The notes under the pieces: model-generated | What the model was told of the DNA's origin: nothing | Seen by the model: only the letters and a program-made list of their open reading frames with translations | Database searches by the model: none | In this document: positions 17,096 through 25,486 of the stretch, in pieces | Layout of the letters: every line of letters starts with the position of its first letter | Position numbering within the stretch: the first letter of the stretch is position 1 | Assembly (NCBI GenBank): GCA_017470505.1 | Contig: JAFUYO010000013.1 | Span: 62,001 to 126,000, forward strand | Length of the DNA stretch: 64,000 nucleotides | Direction: 5' to 3' | Source of the DNA: Butyrivibrio sp. | GTDB taxonomy: Bacteria > Bacillota > Clostridia > Lachnospirales > Lachnospiraceae | Program-made: the position numbers and the translations under genes

Positions 17096-19531
17096 TCACC
17101 TGATGATCTTGTGCTCATCTCCCTCTACGTTCTCGTTCAGATACTTGTCTGACTCAAATACGTAATACTTGACGAGCGCATCGTCAGGTGTCTCCCTCAA
17201 AATCTCAGAGAACCTGGTTCTGGCAATATAGAAATCCTTCTCATAGTACAGGCGGAGCGCCTCGTTGTAGCGATCGAGCGTTGAGAGCCTCTCTCTTCTC
17301 ACAACTGCGGTGCAGGCGTCAAGTACCTCGTAGAGGCGGACCATATTGCCAAAGGCGTCTGTCCCGGCATATCCGACAAACCTCACGGGCGTCTTCACAT
17401 TCTCCCTGTCCATGACAGTGTCTGTTATGACAAGTCCGAGTCTGTGTTCAGTTATAAATGTACTGATCGTGTCAATGAGAGCCTGATTCTCGCTATCCAT
17501 ATAGATCGTGGATTCCACATCATTTCCCATGACTCCGAATCTGCACTGGTCAAAGTAGAGAAGGGTTGAGAATTCCGTCTTGCCGCCGCTCTTGGTGTTC
17601 CTGTTGTACAGATCCACGTTGAAGCTCACGGTCTGCCTCTCAGTGTTTGCAAAGAGCATCTGCATCCTGGACATATCAGGAGTCTTGCCGACGATAATGG
17701 AGTCGTGCTCCTGCTGGTACTCACCGAGCATTCCGATAACGGTGTCGAGCTTCTTGATCCTCTTGCCGCCCTTCACATCAATACCCATGATACCGATAGT
17801 CCCTGATGTCCTCACGCCGTCACCGTTCTGAACCTCGATAACGGAGTTCTTCACAAGGATCTTCTCAACATTCTTGGGTGCAAACCTGTAGTATGCCTCA
17901 AGGGTCCTCAATTTGGAGTACTCTATCTCGTCCACCTTCTTGTGGATCTCAGATGCTGAGTCCCACATATCCTTGACATCCCTTCCTATGATAACGGGAC
18001 GCTCCGGCATCTCTCCGCCAAGTGCTGTCTGAGAAAGTGCCTCCTCGAGGAGAGAAAAATCCCTCATGTGGAGGTACCATACCAGAACCGTCAGCGCACT
18101 TCCGAGTGCATAGAACACAAGGAAGAGAATAAATACGGACATATTATCCACAAAGAACGAGGCATCGAGCGTAGTGTCATTGATGATACCGACAAGGGCA
18201 AAATCGGGATTGAGCTGAGTCCTTGTCACTGCTACAGCCCTGTAGTCCTGCCCCTCAATGTTAAAGTCGACCGCAGCAAACTGCTGTCCTCTCTGGATAA
18301 GGGTCGTGACCTGTTCCATGTCCCTGCCGTAAATATCAGACAGCTTCTGCCTGTTCATTCCGCTTGAACTTGCACAGACAATTCCGTCTCTAACTCTATA
18401 TACGAATACATCATAGAATATGGCAGAATTTCCTTCTCTTTTTACAAATTCGCAGAGGGTGTTGCTGATCCTCTGGTATCTGTCTGTGTCATAGAAGGAA
18501 GAATCATCGTAATCTATCGTCTCATTTAATCCCGCGTCTTTAGATATTCCAAGGAGTGAGAGCGCCGCAAATCTCGAGTGCTCGGTCTCTCTCGCGCTGC
18601 TGTATCCGCTCGTAACCGCAATAACAGCTCCGAGTACCATAACGAAGAGAACAGCCTCAGCGATGAGAAGATAATAGAAGGATCTGTTCCTGTTCCGGAA
18701 CACCCTGACAAGCAGGTACAGGATTATAAACCAGACAAGAAGAATCGCAACGTACCAGATCACGTAGAGTGAGTACAGCGAAAGAAGCTGAATGGGAGTC
18801 AGCCTCATATTCCCGACTATGCTCTGAACATAGGAATCAACCACAAAGACTCCTGCAGGAGCATCGGCATCAGTCCTCAAATTGAGCTCGCCGTTCTTGT
18901 AGAGGGCATCCGCATAGAACCTTCCGTTTGTCGCGCTTTTGGTTCTGACCGCCTCAATCTTGATGTTGCTGTCCGGGATCTCGTTGGGAGCCTTGAGGAG
19001 CGAATAGTCAAGGCTGTAGACCCTGGCCTGGGTTCCGTCATCACTTAAGGTTGTGATATATATTCCCGACTTCTCGGCTGACAGACCGCTTATCCTCTCC
19101 CCGTCATTTATGACAAATCTTGCTGTCTGCGACTGAAGCGAGAGATCCTTGTCAAGGCACACAACGTGGTAGGTCGGGATGCTGACAATTCCGTCTGAGA
19201 GATCGTCGTCACTTGTAACAAAATTCCCCGAAACTGCATAGAGCTTACTATCAAATGCTGAAAGCCCCTGAATGCGGACGTCCGATAATGACTGCGAGTT
19301 AAAAATATGACTCACATTTCCTCTTGTCGAGAGTTTGAATATAATTCCCTTTTTGGAGAGATTCTGGGCGTAATATATATTGGTCCCGTCAACCTCAGTC
19401 CTTGAATGTGTGGTGTACTCCACCGTTATCGAGATTCTGTTCATGATAAAGTAAAAAATGAACAGCGAAATTGTGAAGCTCAGAATATATAAGACTATGA
19501 TTACTCTTCTTCGAAATGGTAGCTGTGTCAT
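17096..19531 (-). CDS. membrane sensor with degenerate adenylate/guanylate cyclase domain
   Basis: 811 residues. In order: a membrane segment at about 10-30; an extracytoplasmic beta-rich region to about 235; two membrane segments (about 240-270, 280-305); a Cache-like extracytoplasmic domain to about 455; a membrane segment to about 487; then cytosolic regions. Residues about 540-740 align by eye with class III cyclases: RFAPKNVEKILVKNSVIEV corresponds to the conserved pre-cyclase helix, and IGIMGIDVKGGKRI replaces the LFSDIRGFT strand, keeping one Asp. The second metal Asp (GDGIMALF region) and the substrate residues are not recognisable, so it is probably a pseudocyclase. The C-terminus looks like the TPR-like tail of such cyclases. 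It may bind a nucleotide and signal to the CIS. Confidence 0.78.
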   Translation of the reverse strand: MTQLPFRRRVIIVLYILSFTISLFIFYFIMNRISITVEYTTHSRTEVDGTNIYYAQNLSKKGIIFKLSTRGNVSHIFNSQSLSDVRIQGLSAFDSKLYAVSGNFVTSDDDLSDGIVSIPTYHVVCLDKDLSLQSQTARFVINDGERISGLSAEKSGIYITTLSDDGTQARVYSLDYSLLKAPNEIPDSNIKIEAVRTKSATNGRFYADALYKNGELNLRTDADAPAGVFVVDSYVQSIVGNMRLTPIQLLSLYSLYVIWYVAILLVWFIILYLLVRVFRNRNRSFYYLLIAEAVLFVMVLGAVIAVTSGYSSARETEHSRFAALSLLGISKDAGLNETIDYDDSSFYDTDRYQRISNTLCEFVKREGNSAIFYDVFVYRVRDGIVCASSSGMNRQKLSDIYGRDMEQVTTLIQRGQQFAAVDFNIEGQDYRAVAVTRTQLNPDFALVGIINDTTLDASFFVDNMSVFILFLVFYALGSALTVLVWYLHMRDFSLLEEALSQTALGGEMPERPVIIGRDVKDMWDSASEIHKKVDEIEYSKLRTLEAYYRFAPKNVEKILVKNSVIEVQNGDGVRTSGTIGIMGIDVKGGKRIKKLDTVIGMLGEYQQEHDSIIVGKTPDMSRMQMLFANTERQTVSFNVDLYNRNTKSGGKTEFSTLLYFDQCRFGVMGNDVESTIYMDSENQALIDTISTFITEHRLGLVITDTVMDRENVKTPVRFVGYAGTDAFGNMVRLYEVLDACTAVVRRERLSTLDRYNEALRLYYEKDFYIARTRFSEILRETPDDALVKYYVFESDKYLNENVEGDEHKIIR

Positions 19532-19545
19532 CTAACTTCCTTCCC

Positions 19546-20391
19546 CTACTGCAACAAACTTTCTGTTCCTATTTTTTTGAATGTATTAAAAAGAAGTCTG
19601 AGCCAGGAATTTCCTCCCAATAAGAACCTGGACAGAATAATACTCAGTGCAAAAACCCCCAGAATAAGGCTGATCCAGAACAATATACCTATAATAGTGT
19701 CCTGGTTTCTCTTGATCCAGAGTTTAAACAAAAACCATGGTGTGATCTTTTTGTGGGTTACGGCTGCGATGGTGATGTCCCTGTACAGATCCGTGAACCT
19801 GTGATAGCTGCCGTTTGCCACCTTTTTCTCAAGAAGGTAATACGAGGTCGCCTTCTGTCCGGACTTGGGTTGCAGCAGCAAAAGAAGTGTCCTGGCACAT
19901 ACATCCGTACACTCCTTCTCACTGATGTTTACGTCCAGCTCCCTGAGGTCCATCTCGTACCCCAAAAAGACCGAACCGTCACTGGACAGATTCAGCATTC
20001 CGTTACTGAGCAGCAGATATAAGATTGGATACGGGAGATCCGACGTTATACATGCGAGGATCGTGCTGATACAGATGTCCTCACACTGCGAAAGCGAAAG
20101 AGAATCTCCCTCATAGAAATCAAAAAGCGGCCTTTCCTTGTGATAAGGAAAAACTAAAATATGCTTCTCCCCTACCGAAAAGCTGTCAACGACGGTCTGC
20201 TCTCCGCTCCTGCCCGAAAACCTGAAAAGCTCTAAAACCTTCCTGACCACTTCGTGCTGGTGTATGACTATCGTCGTGTAGAGGATACCGCCGGAAGAAG
20301 ATAAATCCCTGCAGATGTAGCAGTCATTTACTTCTCCCATGCTCTTTGTGGCGACAGGAAGCAGCCGCATTTTGGCGGATTCATAAATCAT
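19546..20391 (-). CDS. tail-anchored pseudokinase-like membrane protein
   Basis: 281 residues. Residues about 1-190 have the outline of a Ser/Thr kinase fold (GEVNDCYICRDLSSSGGILYTTIVIH as the N-lobe, then a helical C-lobe with LLSNGMLNLSSDGSVFLGYE where a catalytic loop and DFG would be). No HRD, DFG or VAIK lysine is present. A hydrophobic segment at about 232-255 (GILFWISLILGVFALSIIL) anchors the C-terminus. Known pseudokinases act as scaffolds or allosteric switches. Kinase ancestry is inferred from pattern and is not certain. It sits directly upstream of the pseudocyclase gene with 14 bases between. Confidence 0.62.
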   Translation of the reverse strand: MIYESAKMRLLPVATKSMGEVNDCYICRDLSSSGGILYTTIVIHQHEVVRKVLELFRFSGRSGEQTVVDSFSVGEKHILVFPYHKERPLFDFYEGDSLSLSQCEDICISTILACITSDLPYPILYLLLSNGMLNLSSDGSVFLGYEMDLRELDVNISEKECTDVCARTLLLLLQPKSGQKATSYYLLEKKVANGSYHRFTDLYRDITIAAVTHKKITPWFLFKLWIKRNQDTIIGILFWISLILGVFALSIILSRFLLGGNSWLRLLFNTFKKIGTESLLQ

Positions 20392-20403
20392 TAGCTCTTC
20401 CCC

Positions 20404-22257
20404 TTACAGATTGATGTCCGGAATCTTAACTATAGGCTCGCTGTCCTGCTCCTTGATGGAACCTGCATCTTCCTCGGTAGCAGTGGACTTGACGATCGCG
20501 TAGGCATAGGTGCAGACCATAGGCATATCCGAGCAATAGATACGTATCTCGTAGACACCCTCTTTGGAAGGAGCGGTGTAAACGCCGTCGGTGGTAACCT
20601 CGCCGCTGCCTGAAGCTGTGAGCTCATAAGTTATGCTGCACGGATCCATGTTGTTGAACTGAACTCCGAAGTAGTAGTTCTCTCTGGGTCTCATGACAAC
20701 GGTAGGGGTCTTGGCCGTGATGGACTTGCCGTAGTAATCGGCCGCCTCAAGCTCCTCTCCCGACGGGAACTTGATCGCAACCCATCTGTAGGTGAGGACG
20801 AGGAAGTCGACGTCACGAAGAAGCTTTGCTGCGACAACAAAGCTGCCCTTGTCGTTGAGGACCCTGACTGCCGTCTCTGCGTCCACCAGCTGCTGAGCCT
20901 GTCTTGAGAACAGCTCAGGATTGCCGTAAACCGTGCTCTTTGCGTTTGCTCCGAGAGCCTGGTCCTCCGAGAGGTACTCATAGCCTATGGATACATATAC
21001 GTTTCCTGAACCCAGTCCGTGGGTTATCTCACCTGAATATCTGATATCGCCGGCACTTGCATCTCTCCCCAAAGGAATCTCCAAAACGCCTGTTGCGACG
21101 TTCTTGAGCTCTGACTGGGAATACTCTACAACCGGTGCCTTGCTGGGCTCAAACGTGCCCTGCGCGGCCCTGTTCCTGATATCGTTATCTTTGACGAAGT
21201 ACTCCATGTAATCGTTTCTGATACCGGTCTGCGAGGGCAGATCTATGTACTGGTTCTTCTGAACCTCTCTGATGTTCTCTATAACATATGCGCTCTCTGT
21301 TCTCATGAGGTCTATCTCAGCGAGCTTGATGGAGTTTGCTCCACCTGCCTGCCTCATCTCGAGTGAGAGCTTGCCTGTCTCTCTCCTGATCAGGGATGAG
21401 GGGGATTCCTCTGAGAGCCTGACTTTGAGTGCAAAGCTGCTCTCCGCCATAACCGCATTGTCGTTCTCAAATGCAGCAGCTGAGCCGCTTCTCAGGATGA
21501 CATTGGCCTCGATCCCGACCTGATTCTGTACTTCCATCCACAGATCAAGCGTGAAGGTACTGCCCTCATCGAGCTCGATGTCATCAACAGCTATATCTAT
21601 CTGCTGCGACCCGTCGGGTGCAGTGAAATTGGGGATATCAAGAGTGCCCTTGTAGGACAGCTTAACGTCTGCATCAGTGAGCTTAACTATCTCAACTCTT
21701 GCCTTTAAGTTGCGTCCCTTGCAGGCAATAGTTGGCATGGTCAGAAATCCCTCGAAGTTGGGGCCTCTGAACAGGCTCTCCTTCTGAAGGAACTCGGACT
21801 CCATCTCAAAGCCCTCGTCAAACTCATCCTTGTCAACGAGGAAGATCTCATAACCTTCACTTATGAGGTTGTACTCATACTCCTGATCGGATTCCTTGTG
21901 GGAAACAGCATAGACGGAGTGGATGTCCTTCTCCTTGAAGCGCACGCACAGGCAGGCTGTGTCAGAAGTCAGGTCATCAAAACCCTCTACCGCAGAGAGT
22001 TTCTTGACAAGGGACGAATCGATGATGATCTCCCTTCCGCTTCCGTCGATGACTACGCCGCTCTCAACCAGGATCGACAGATCGTCCAGATTGACAACTC
22101 CGCAGCCGCACACAATTCCGGCGCCGTACATCAAACTGTTCATGAATCTCAGCTTGTTGATGTGGTAGCTCTGCTCTGCCTGGAAGTCAGCAGTTGTGAG
22201 CATCTTGCCCGGATAGTATCTGTTTCGCTCGAATGGATATACTTGATTACTGGCCAT
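20404..22257 (-). CDS. first gene of CIS operon: CIS-associated protein with C-terminal Ig-like domain
   Basis: 617 residues. The N-terminus FERNRYYPGKMLTTADFQAE followed by NKLRFMNSLMYGAGIVCGCG is a pattern I know from large uncharacterised proteins encoded in CIS loci (LLTAEDF..EQ...R...N..LHG.GVV.GL). The middle is beta-rich. Residues about 545-600 (SGSGEVTTDGVYTAPSKEGV) are an Ig-like module. The gene starts the operon, with AGGGGG 8 bases before its ATG, and is followed 12 bases later by the pseudokinase. It has no signal peptide or membrane segment. It may be a baseplate-exterior or surface-recognition component. Function unproven. Confidence 0.72.
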   Translation of the reverse strand: MASNQVYPFERNRYYPGKMLTTADFQAEQSYHINKLRFMNSLMYGAGIVCGCGVVNLDDLSILVESGVVIDGSGREIIIDSSLVKKLSAVEGFDDLTSDTACLCVRFKEKDIHSVYAVSHKESDQEYEYNLISEGYEIFLVDKDEFDEGFEMESEFLQKESLFRGPNFEGFLTMPTIACKGRNLKARVEIVKLTDADVKLSYKGTLDIPNFTAPDGSQQIDIAVDDIELDEGSTFTLDLWMEVQNQVGIEANVILRSGSAAAFENDNAVMAESSFALKVRLSEESPSSLIRRETGKLSLEMRQAGGANSIKLAEIDLMRTESAYVIENIREVQKNQYIDLPSQTGIRNDYMEYFVKDNDIRNRAAQGTFEPSKAPVVEYSQSELKNVATGVLEIPLGRDASAGDIRYSGEITHGLGSGNVYVSIGYEYLSEDQALGANAKSTVYGNPELFSRQAQQLVDAETAVRVLNDKGSFVVAAKLLRDVDFLVLTYRWVAIKFPSGEELEAADYYGKSITAKTPTVVMRPRENYYFGVQFNNMDPCSITYELTASGSGEVTTDGVYTAPSKEGVYEIRIYCSDMPMVCTYAYAIVKSTATEEDAGSIKEQDSEPIVKIPDINL

Positions 22258-22303
22258 TGTGGTATCCCCCTGTAGGTTTTTATAATCACAGACAAAAGCA
22301 CTA

Positions 22304-22332
22304 CATATAGCGCCCTATTGTCTATGATACAA
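22304..22332 (-). promoter_or_regulatory. candidate promoter of the CIS operon
   Basis: Minus-strand TTGTAT, 17-base spacer, TATATG, ending 47 bases upstream of the first CIS ATG. Both boxes are weak matches to the housekeeping consensus, so an activator or an alternative sigma factor may be needed. The 133-base gap it lies in is AT-rich and holds no other gene. Confidence 0.3.
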
Positions 22333-22390
22333 CACTTTTGCACATCATATTTGTTTTTTAATAAAAAATTTATAAAAAACCGTCATTATT

Positions 22391-22735
22391 TTAGCCCGAC
22401 TGGTAGTCTTCGGGATACGGTTCAATCCCCAGTGCATAGCGAACTTCCTTTTCTATCTTTTCATCGCTCTCATCCGGCCTGAAAGCCGCCACATCCTCCA
22501 TGACGCCCACCCCGGCATACTTCTCCTCGTCGGTGCAGCTGATGACGAGGAATATCTCTCCTGTATCCTCAAAAGCCATGCAGCCTGTGCGGTAGTACAT
22601 GTCAAATCTCTTGAATATGGCGCGCTCGCCATGTTTAGCCCTGTTCTTTTCGTTGATATCAAGCGGAGCGGCCCCGTATTTTTCAAAAAGGCTCTCCACA
22701 TATTCCATTCTCTCTGATAGTTTTATCTCGCTCAT
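22391..22735 (-). CDS. small uncharacterised protein linked to SpoIIE-type phosphatase
   Basis: 114 residues, acidic, with no membrane segment. It has an N-terminal amphipathic helix (ERMEYVESLFEKYGA), then a beta-rich centre (IFKRFDMYYRTGCMAFEDTG, IFLVISCTDEEKYAGVGVME) and a C-terminal helix. I do not recognise the family. Its ATG overlaps the stop of the HAD-like gene (TAATG), so it is translationally coupled to it and belongs to the phosphatase operon that ends just before the CIS promoter. Confidence 0.65.
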   Translation of the reverse strand: MSEIKLSERMEYVESLFEKYGAAPLDINEKNRAKHGERAIFKRFDMYYRTGCMAFEDTGEIFLVISCTDEEKYAGVGVMEDVAAFRPDESDEKIEKEVRYALGIEPYPEDYQSG

Positions 22736-23211
22736 TAGAATCCCTCTTCCAGTTCTCTTATTCTCTCCGCCTCTTCAAGTACCTTCCCTACCCACTCTGG
22801 GTCGGGATCGCGTATCTGAAGCGCCCTGTACCCGTAGGATCTGGCATTTGCTATGACGACGTCCTCATCGTCTATATGGAGCGATATCCTGTAGTGTCCG
22901 GGCACCTTCTGCGGCAGCGTCTGCGCCCTGTTTCCCTGCACCTCTTTGAGATGCCTGTAGCCGTTTACAATCTCGTCGAACTTAACTCCGTAATACCTGA
23001 AAAGCGTTCTGATATACAGATCCGACCTGAAGGACGAGGTGTATACCCACACTTCAAAGCCCCTTTTCTGCAATTCGTTTATGAGCCTGACCGTCCCTTT
23101 GCGGAGCCTTTCCGGGAACATCCTGTTTAGCGGGAACCGAAGTTCAGGTTCGACCTCAAAGGTGTCGGGGTCCACAAACAGGACCTCATCCAGATCAAAA
23201 GAAACCTTCAT
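22735..23211 (-). CDS. HAD-superfamily hydrolase-like protein
   Basis: 158 residues. The N-terminal VSFDLDEVLFVD carries the DxDxV nucleophile motif of HAD phosphatases, here followed by L rather than the usual T/S. EVWVYTSSFRSD supplies motif II and LHIDDEDVVIANA motif IV (DD). The layout resembles small HAD phosphatases of the CTD-phosphatase/NIF type. The substrate is unknown. It is preceded by GAGGAGAGG and lies 13 bases after the PP2C gene, suggesting a shared phospho-signalling task. Confidence 0.78.
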   Translation of the reverse strand: MKVSFDLDEVLFVDPDTFEVEPELRFPLNRMFPERLRKGTVRLINELQKRGFEVWVYTSSFRSDLYIRTLFRYYGVKFDEIVNGYRHLKEVQGNRAQTLPQKVPGHYRISLHIDDEDVVIANARSYGYRALQIRDPDPEWVGKVLEEAERIRELEEGF

Positions 23212-23224
23212 TGAAATCCTCTCC

Positions 23225-24925
23225 TCATCCCTTGTAGTGAACGCACAGCATGGTTATATCATCGAACTGCTCCATTAATCCCGCGTATGCGTCAACCTCT
23301 TCCTTCATGGAGTCGACAAGCTGCCTTGGGTCTGCGTCCCTGTGCCTGTTCAGTGCTTCTGCTATCCTCGCAAGTCCGAAGAGCTCTTCCTTCTCATTCT
23401 GCGCTTCTGCAACGCCGTCCGTGTAAACGAAGATCTTTCCGCCCTTATTCAGGGTAAAGTAATAGTCCTCGTAACGCATGTCCGGCAGAGCTCCTATGAC
23501 AACTCCGTGAGGATCGCTGAACACCAGATACTCGCCGTTTTCATCGGTTATGTAAGGGTACTCGTGCCCGGCATTTGCCGCGATCACTTCGCCTGTGGAA
23601 ACAGTGAGGATCCCAAGCCAGGCCGTCACGAACATATCCGTTTTGTTCTCCTCACAGACTATGTTGTTCACATTCGCAATTATCTCAGAGGGTTTCCCTC
23701 CCTGCATCGCCCTGTTTTTGAGGAGCACCTTGCAGACCATCATGAAAAGTGCTGCGGGGACGCCCTTTCCTGCGACGTCCGCTATAAGCATCCCCAGATG
23801 GTCGTCATCGATCATGAAGAAATCGTAGAAATCTCCGCCGACTTCTTTGGCGGGCTCCATATGGGCGTAGATATCAAATCTCTCCTGTTCGGGAAAAGCG
23901 GGAAAATTGGTAGGAAGGGCCGCACGCTGGATGCTCTTTGCAAGGTCCATCTCTGTCGCAAGTCTCTCCTCCCTGGCTGATGACTCCTTGATCTGTCTCA
24001 TCGCCTTGGTGATGTCATCCTCCATGTCGACCATGGTCTCCCAGAGCTCTTCTATCTCATCATTGGTACCTATCCTGAGCTCGCTGAATATATTGCTCTC
24101 AGCTATCCTGCCGCCATCACTTACAGCCATGTATCTGCGGGCAGCACCTGCCAGATCGTTGATGGGAGCTATAAAGCGCTTTCCGATAAAGCTGACTGCT
24201 ATGGATGAAAACCCCAGTAGCACCAGCACCATTACAGGGACATAGATTGCAAGAAAGACCGCTATCTGCCTCACAAATGAGTTGATGGGAACATTGACAG
24301 TCATGTAGCCAAGGGGAGCCTGGTTTTTGTCGTAGAGCTGGATATAGTTGGTAGCTGTCCAGCCGGACGCGATTCCGTAATCAACAGGCATATACCAGCT
24401 GGATCTGATAGTTCTCCTGATCGTCGCCGGGGAGTCTATGGTCCCTATCTCATTGGATAGCCACTGTCCGGGGAGGAATGCCTCATTGGCGACGTTTCCG
24501 TCGATGACATACACCAGACGGTCATATTCCTCGTCAAAGAAAGTAAAATATACATTCTCCATCTCGCCGGAACTCCTGGCAGTCTTTAAGACCTCTCTTG
24601 CCGCATTAAATTCCTCATCCACAAGAGGGATAAGGATATCAATATATTCCCTGGAAAACTCATTTGCACGGATCTCTTCCGGGGTTTTGTAGTACACCTC
24701 TTTTACCCTGCCGAAATACTCCTCAATGTACTTATCGCCGATTATGCCGGCTGCCATCATCCCCTCGTGGGTCATCTCTCTCTTATAGTTTTCCATTGTG
24801 GGATAGATAAAGAGGACTATCTCAACCAGTACTGCTATTGCAAGAATCATAAGCGCAGCAAAGAGGATGGCAACATGAGCCATCCTCTTAAGTGATTCTC
24901 TTTTTTTACCTCTCCCATCACTCAT
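23225..24925 (-). CDS. membrane Cache-HAMP-SpoIIE (PP2C) serine phosphatase, RsbU-like
   Basis: 566 residues. A membrane segment at about 16-38, an extracytoplasmic Cache-like domain to about 215, a membrane segment at about 218-240, a HAMP region ([16 protein letters not shown]) to about 300, then a PP2C/SpoIIE domain. Catalytic landmarks are EVGGDFYDFFMIDDDHLGML, IADVAGKGVPAALFM, NAGHEYPY and the terminal DDITMLCVHYKG, with metal-binding aspartates retained. Such phosphatases dephosphorylate STAS anti-anti-sigma proteins and so release sigma factors; a STAS protein is encoded at 31876-32172. It sits immediately upstream of the CIS operon, co-directional, so stress- or ligand-controlled CIS expression is a reasonable inference. 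Confidence 0.9.
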   Translation of the reverse strand: MSDGRGKKRESLKRMAHVAILFAALMILAIAVLVEIVLFIYPTMENYKREMTHEGMMAAGIIGDKYIEEYFGRVKEVYYKTPEEIRANEFSREYIDILIPLVDEEFNAAREVLKTARSSGEMENVYFTFFDEEYDRLVYVIDGNVANEAFLPGQWLSNEIGTIDSPATIRRTIRSSWYMPVDYGIASGWTATNYIQLYDKNQAPLGYMTVNVPINSFVRQIAVFLAIYVPVMVLVLLGFSSIAVSFIGKRFIAPINDLAGAARRYMAVSDGGRIAESNIFSELRIGTNDEIEELWETMVDMEDDITKAMRQIKESSAREERLATEMDLAKSIQRAALPTNFPAFPEQERFDIYAHMEPAKEVGGDFYDFFMIDDDHLGMLIADVAGKGVPAALFMMVCKVLLKNRAMQGGKPSEIIANVNNIVCEENKTDMFVTAWLGILTVSTGEVIAANAGHEYPYITDENGEYLVFSDPHGVVIGALPDMRYEDYYFTLNKGGKIFVYTDGVAEAQNEKEELFGLARIAEALNRHRDADPRQLVDSMKEEVDAYAGLMEQFDDITMLCVHYKG

Positions 24926-24947
24926 AGGTGTCTTTCCTTTTGAGTCT

Positions 24948-25091
24948 TTACTTTAAGATTCCGCCATTTCCGGGATAGATGTCGGGGCCTGCTGCGAGAG
25001 AGCCGGCTATATTCCATGTTCCGCCTGCTACCATCTCAAGTTCTTCCATTGTAAGCTCAACCATATCAAATGTATTTGCTGTGTTTGTCAT
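24948..25091 (-). CDS. double-glycine leader peptide, 47 residues
   Basis: The start is the ATG at 25091, with GGAGG 9 bases upstream; longer versions in this frame lack a site. The sequence MVELTMEELEMVAGG is a double-glycine leader of the bacteriocin/peptidase-C39 export type, followed by a 23-residue core, TWNIAGSLAAGPDIYPGNGG then ILK. The core is small, neutral and lacks cysteine. No C39 ABC exporter is encoded in the window. It could be a secreted signal peptide or a bacteriocin. It is followed 22 bases later by the SpoIIE-type phosphatase gene. Confidence 0.68.
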   Translation of the reverse strand: MTNTANTFDMVELTMEELEMVAGGTWNIAGSLAAGPDIYPGNGGILK

Positions 25092-25187
25092 AGTCTTTAT
25101 CCTCCAAAACTTTATAGTTTTGTTTTTGTCTTTCTGAATATTTATACGAAGGACTGATAAACATGGCAAAAAATTTTTTATTTTTTT

Positions 25188-25397
25188 TCAGCCTTCAAAC
25201 GTATTGTTTTTGCTGCAGTACGGACACTTGGTCTCTGTCTTGTCCATATCCGCAAAAAAAGGCCTGTTGCAGTTTACACATGCAACGCGCATTATGTTTC
25301 TCCTCGTTCCCTTGGGAATGATCTTGCCTGCGCCGCCTGATACGCCTGTGAGCTCATCATCTGAAAGCAGATTTAAATTTTCATTGTTGTTACTCAT
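25188..25397 (-). CDS. double-glycine leader peptide with C-terminal zinc ribbon, 69 residues
   Basis: GAGGAGG lies before the ATG. The leader NLLSDDELTGVSGG matches the LSxEELxxVxGG bacteriocin-type signal. The 47-residue core begins AGKIIPKGTRRNIM and contains CVNCNRPF and CPYCSKNN, a four-cysteine zinc-ribbon pattern not usual in bacteriocins. If processed, a small basic metal-binding peptide would be exported. It is paired with a second double-glycine peptide gene 96 bases downstream. Confidence 0.7.
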   Translation of the reverse strand: MSNNNENLNLLSDDELTGVSGGAGKIIPKGTRRNIMRVACVNCNRPFFADMDKTETKCPYCSKNNTFEG

Positions 25398-25456
25398 AAT
25401 CCTCCTCTTTCCAGGGTATATGACCTGAAATAAAAACTTGTCGTCTGATTCACATA

Positions 25457-25486
25457 TTAATACGAATCATAAGAGCATTATGGCAA
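25457..25486 (-). promoter_or_regulatory. candidate promoter for the double-glycine peptide genes
   Basis: Minus-strand TTGCCA (5 of 6 to consensus), 18-base spacer, TATTAA, ending 59 bases before the zinc-ribbon peptide ATG. The -35 box abuts the adenylate cyclase stop codon. Confidence 0.45.

Noticed and set aside
1..22257. Prophage or R-type tailocin
   Set aside because: The visible part has no head, portal, terminase, integrase, lysis or phage repressor genes, and it contains a DUF4255 terminator, a PAAR-like tip and CIS-specific small proteins. The left part beyond the window is unseen.
1..22257. Type VI secretion system
   Set aside because: No TssB/TssC split sheath, no TssJLM membrane complex and no ClpV. 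The single-gene sheath starts with the phage/CIS-type SPGVYVEE.
23342..23980. Plus-strand 212-codon frame
   Set aside because: Antisense to the SpoIIE-type phosphatase domain.
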